DNA of 64,000 bases from Hahella sp. GTDB lineage: Bacteria; Pseudomonadota; Gammaproteobacteria; Pseudomonadales; Oleiphilaceae. The notes beneath the pieces are model-generated. The model did no database searches, was not told the origin of the DNA, and saw only the letters and a list, made by a program, of their open reading frames with translations. The translations under genes and the position numbers were made by a program. This document shows, one piece after another, positions 60,674 to 64,000 of this stretch. The stretch lies in contig JANQMN010000069.1 in the NCBI GenBank assembly GCA_028280065.1, positions 29,424 through 93,423 of the forward strand, written 5' to 3'. How positions within the stretch are numbered: position 1 is the stretch's first letter; each line of letters opens with the position of its first letter.

Positions 60674-61612
60674 TTACTGTACGCTCTCGTGCCAAAATGC
60701 GCGTTGCTTGGTCAAAGCACGGCTTTTAGGTGATAGGTTAGGATTGATTAGCTGAAATGAAAGGCGGTCAGAAAGTTTGAGTGCGGTTAATGACGGGCCA
60801 AGCAGCGATACAATCAACTCGTCATAGGAGCCGTCATCCAGGGCACGGAGCAGGCCGAGCTCGATTCTGGAAGCTAATTGCGGGCTAGACTGATTGACGT
60901 AGAACAGGCCCGGTTGAAAATACTTAAATACGAGGTCCTCTTCGATATCGACGGATGCCTGGTATTTCATGGCTTCCGGAATGATTTCTTGGACGCCACG
61001 TAAAATACAGTCGCAATCGTTATTAGCCAATCCGGTGAATAGATCCTGGTAGCGGTCTTTTGTCACCGTGTGAAAACCGTTGCGACGAAGCACTTCGACA
61101 TCCGGCCAGTAGGAGCTCTGGCATATGCGAAAGTCTCGCGAGATAAAATCATAGGGTGTTTCAATTGTGCTAAATCGGTTTTGTTCACCTTTTCGAATCA
61201 AACATACGCGTATACCTAAAAGTCCTTTAAGCACTGGAAATCCAACGGTATGAAACTTTTGTTCTCTTGTTGCGCTAGCTGCGGTGCTGACGACATGCAT
61301 TTGCTCACCCTCTTGCAGGCGGCGAATTGCCACGTTTTGCTCAACAGGATCGCTGCGCTTTATGGTTAAAGGAAAATACAGGTCTAGCGTTTTAGTAAAG
61401 GCGAGCTGCAGGACCTTATCGACGGGCGCCGTATCAAAGTTTCGGTTCCACAGGACAATCTCTGTCTCCTGATCGATTCCATTTGCAAAGGAGGCAACCA
61501 TACTGATGACGACTATCGTTGCCAACAGTTGAATGAAGCGCCTTAAGCCTCGGCTGTTCGGCAGTACCCTTCGTTGCATGCTATTGGGCCTAAGAAAGTT
61601 GGATACCGTCAA
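60674..61612 (-). CDS. Periplasmic substrate-binding-like protein
   Basis: IRRLQEGEQMHVVST, LKGLLGIRVCLIRKGEQ; tandem with 59779-60672. Confidence 0.75.
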   Translation of the reverse strand: MTVSNFLRPNSMQRRVLPNSRGLRRFIQLLATIVVISMVASFANGIDQETEIVLWNRNFDTAPVDKVLQLAFTKTLDLYFPLTIKRSDPVEQNVAIRRLQEGEQMHVVSTAASATREQKFHTVGFPVLKGLLGIRVCLIRKGEQNRFSTIETPYDFISRDFRICQSSYWPDVEVLRRNGFHTVTKDRYQDLFTGLANNDCDCILRGVQEIIPEAMKYQASVDIEEDLVFKYFQPGLFYVNQSSPQLASRIELGLLRALDDGSYDELIVSLLGPSLTALKLSDRLSFQLINPNLSPKSRALTKQRAFWHESVQ

Positions 61613-62274
61613 CTATAGTCAAAATCAAAAAGCCGGCAATTCGAAACTCTAACTACTCTGTCATATGGTCTTTTGCTTTTTCTTGTGGCGGATTAGTGGA
61701 GGGACTTTTTGCCTCCGAGTTTTGCTTTGATGGGGCAATTATCGGCAACATAGGACATGTTATAACTTACCGAAGAAGCGATAAGTGATAGTTACGCGCC
61801 TTTATTAAAAAATAGAAAGTTTTGGAAAGAAGCCAGTCTCGGAGAAGAAGATACTGAATGGCTGGATGGTCTCAAACACTCTGTGGCCGCAAAGAAAAAG
61901 GCAAAAGTGGCATAATTCACTTGAGGGGGTTCATCGGCGGCAGTTGAAAATTATCACGGAAGGTCGGCAAACTGAACTAAAAGCCATCGAATCGCTCAAT
62001 CATCGGCACGAAAGTATTCTGCAGCTTGAATACATTCAGCGTTTTACTGCTGGAAGAAAAACTCTAGTCACCAGCCAGGATGACCTTTATCGATTTGCCT
62101 ATAAGTCTCTTCCCGAGTTCCTGTCCGAGTTCACTAAATCGCGCCATTTCTCACTATAGTTCTCACGAAATTATCACAAAGATAACAATTCCTTAAAATT
62201 TTCTAGTTTAGGCTGCATTTAGAGATTTATTACTGTCAAAGTATGCATTATTAGCAATACAGTCGAGATTTACC

Positions 62275-62835
62275 ATGAATCATAACCATCCGCTATTGAA
62301 AAACATCTTGAGATTAGCAATCGTTGCATTGGGATTTGCTACCGCCGTTGCGATGACAGGGGCAATCGCGGCGAACAAAACGTCACCCCAGCATCCGGTC
62401 TACAGTAAACCAAGCGATAGTGAACTGAAGCAACGATTGACACCTTTGCAGTATCAAGTCACTCAAAAAGATGCGACGGAAAAACCCTTCAAAAATGCAT
62501 ATTGGAACGAAAAGCGCGACGGGATTTATGTCGACATCGTGAGCGGTGAACCCTTATTTTCGTCAAAAGATAAGTTTAGGTCTGGTACCGGCTGGCCTAG
62601 CTTTACCCGGCCATTAGTCGCTCAGCACATTACCGAAAAAACCGACTTTAAGTTGCTATTTCCACGTACGGAAGTACGCAGCAAATATGCTGATTCACAC
62701 TTGGGGCATGTGTTTAACGACGGTCCACAACCGACTGGGAAACGTTACTGCATCAATTCTGCCGCTCTGAAATTTATACCTAAGCAGGAATTGAAAAGAG
62801 AAGGGTACGGTGATTTCTTGCACCTATTTGAATAA
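62275..62835 (+). CDS. msrB: Peptide-methionine (R)-S-oxide reductase with N-terminal export signal
   Basis: [84 protein letters not shown]. Confidence 0.95.
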   Translation: MNHNHPLLKNILRLAIVALGFATAVAMTGAIAANKTSPQHPVYSKPSDSELKQRLTPLQYQVTQKDATEKPFKNAYWNEKRDGIYVDIVSGEPLFSSKDKFRSGTGWPSFTRPLVAQHITEKTDFKLLFPRTEVRSKYADSHLGHVFNDGPQPTGKRYCINSAALKFIPKQELKREGYGDFLHLFE

Positions 62836-62886
62836 AGTCAGGTTTAGGCACGGAAGCCTCATCATCAGCTTACGTGAAAGGTGTCC

Positions 62887-63153
62887 TTAGTTCATGGTTG
62901 ATTGGCAACAGTGGTCTTGCAAAAAAGCGACTGCTTTGAATAGGTTATCGGTTGAATTTATATAGAGCAGGCATCCCATCTTCTGTGCTACTTTGGAAAT
63001 CATCGAAGAAGATGGCCAGCGCCCTTTCGGCAGCTTTGCCAACCAGTCTGTTTCCTCATTGCAATAACCCTGGACGGTAACCACAACACGACGCAGTTGC
63101 TTTTCCAATAATCTCAGGATTGCATTCAGTTCGTCGGGAGAGAAACCGCCCAT
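62887..63153 (-). CDS. Hypothetical protein
   Basis: MGGFSPDELNAILRLLEKQLRRVVVTVQGYCNEETDWLAKLPKGRWPSSSMISKV...; start at internal Met avoids overlap with the plus-strand gene. Confidence 0.45.
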   Translation of the reverse strand: MGGFSPDELNAILRLLEKQLRRVVVTVQGYCNEETDWLAKLPKGRWPSSSMISKVAQKMGCLLYINSTDNLFKAVAFLQDHCCQSTMN

Positions 63154-63165
63154 AGCGGCGGCAAT

Positions 63166-63576
63166 GTGGTGAACAATAAAGCCAAAGACGCGGCAAGAAG
63201 GGTACACCGGAGTATGTTGGCTGACGGTTATCAATGCGTAGTTAAAGTATCCATCAGCGATCCAATCCCTTTCGAATTTGCAAATCAGTTCAATAATCTC
63301 CACCGTAAAATTTCAAATGGTTTTGGTGCAGTTGGAGGTACTGTTGGTGGTGCTGCAGGGTTAGTCTTCGGTGGAATTGGCGCTAAAGCCGGAGCAGCGG
63401 CAGGGACAGCTTTATTACGTGAGTGGTACATGTCAAGACAGGAGCCGTTGCATACGCATGATGTAATTGTAACTATTACTGCTGTTGTTAGCGGTGGAAT
63501 TGGTCCACAGCGGCATACTGAAACTGTTTCGATCCCTCGATCAGCTTGGGATAGATCCGTTGCAGAGGCTTGGTAA
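63166..63576 (+). CDS. Glycine-zipper-containing hypothetical protein
   Basis: FGAVGGTVGGAAGLVFGGIGAKAGAAAGTALL. Confidence 0.6.
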   Translation: MVNNKAKDAARRVHRSMLADGYQCVVKVSISDPIPFEFANQFNNLHRKISNGFGAVGGTVGGAAGLVFGGIGAKAGAAAGTALLREWYMSRQEPLHTHDVIVTITAVVSGGIGPQRHTETVSIPRSAWDRSVAEAW

Positions 63577-63581
63577 GAATA

Positions 63582-63836
63582 ATGAGTGAGTCATCGGTGT
63601 TTCTATTGATTTACGGATTAGTACTCGTACTTCTCTTTTTAGTGACTTTTGTTCTCAAGAAGCCAAAGGTTCAGTTGGTTATAGCAAGCATTGCAGCCGT
63701 GTCATTTGTTGCCGGTTTTTTTATCGAAGATTTCACTAATACGGTTGCTGCTATTCATCTTGCAGTAGGAGCATTTTGCATAGGCACTTTTTGGTCGATT
63801 TTCGCATCAAATAGACCTGGGAAAAACAATCACTGA
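63582..63836 (+). CDS. Small membrane protein (about 3 TM)
   Basis: MSESSVFLLIYGLVLVLLFLVTFVL...; follows the previous gene by 5 bp. Confidence 0.6.
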   Translation: MSESSVFLLIYGLVLVLLFLVTFVLKKPKVQLVIASIAAVSFVAGFFIEDFTNTVAAIHLAVGAFCIGTFWSIFASNRPGKNNH

Positions 63837-64000
63837 AAGGCTGCACAGTAAAAAGGAAGGAAGAAAAGGAAAGACAAGGGAAATTTAAAGAGCTTTGGGA
63901 TAATCATCCGACAATTTCCGCCGGTTTTTTTGAAGATGATGCTCCATGTACAAAAGATGGAAAGAAGGCGCATGAAAATCAGTGTGCCATTAGAATGGGA
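63815..64000 (+). CDS. Tae4-like T6SS peptidoglycan amidase effector, 3' end cut by window
   Basis: Frame 63884 onward reads FKELWDNHPTISAGFFEDDAPCTKDGKKAHENQCAIRMG, with the Tae4-type N-terminus and NQCAIRMG catalytic-Cys block. No ATG in frame before 63884. Confidence 0.55.

Noticed and set aside
61866-62159. 97-aa plus-strand ORF
   Set aside because: No recognisable family; a preceding frame (EEDTEWLDGLKHSVAAKKKAKVA*) suggests decayed sequence, evidence too weak to call.

Overview
The window reads as a gammaproteobacterial chromosome segment of about 64 kb with dense coding. There is no CRISPR array, no intact IS element, and no rRNA or tRNA that I could recognise by eye. Left part (1-18 kb): phytanoyl-CoA dioxygenase-like protein, PfkB sugar kinase, PQQ sugar dehydrogenase, a TetR / molybdopterin oxidoreductase / MECR-like reductase operon with two matched TetR-type operators, an RND efflux pair, and cyanide-insensitive bd oxidase (CydAB-like) with a GbsR/MarR regulator. 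Middle (18-27 kb), accessory in character: HNH nuclease, a nucleotidyltransferase with an in-frame TAG, a palindromic multi-hairpin element, and a 1718-aa protein fusing a DEDD exonuclease, a RecQ-type SF2 helicase and a UvrD-type SF1 helicase. From 27 to 40.6 kb six co-directional minus-strand genes look like one transcription unit: a DNase II homologue, two paralogous proteins of a family I do not recognise (one cytoplasmic-looking, one lipoprotein), a condensation-like acyltransferase, a 2241-aa Ser/Thr-kinase/AAA/GAF/His-kinase/REC/REC/HPt protein, and a REC-GGDEF protein. I consider this the best candidate for an undescribed system. Then follow a LuxI / RsaM-like / LuxR quorum-sensing locus with a lux box, two MCPs next to a protein made of repeated PSDVF motifs, and an exosortase locus (exosortase, EpsI-like partner, VIT/vWA membrane protein with an IPEP C-terminal sorting signal). 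The exosortase locus continues into a LytS/LytR-type pair and a LiaF-like tandem duplication in which one paralogue appears to have gained a new TM segment by overprinting a duplicated kinase 5' end. The right edge has three paralogous periplasmic binding-like proteins (one at 43.5 kb), MsrB, and a truncated Tae4-like T6SS amidase reading off the window end. All family calls come from reading motifs by eye; no database search was run.
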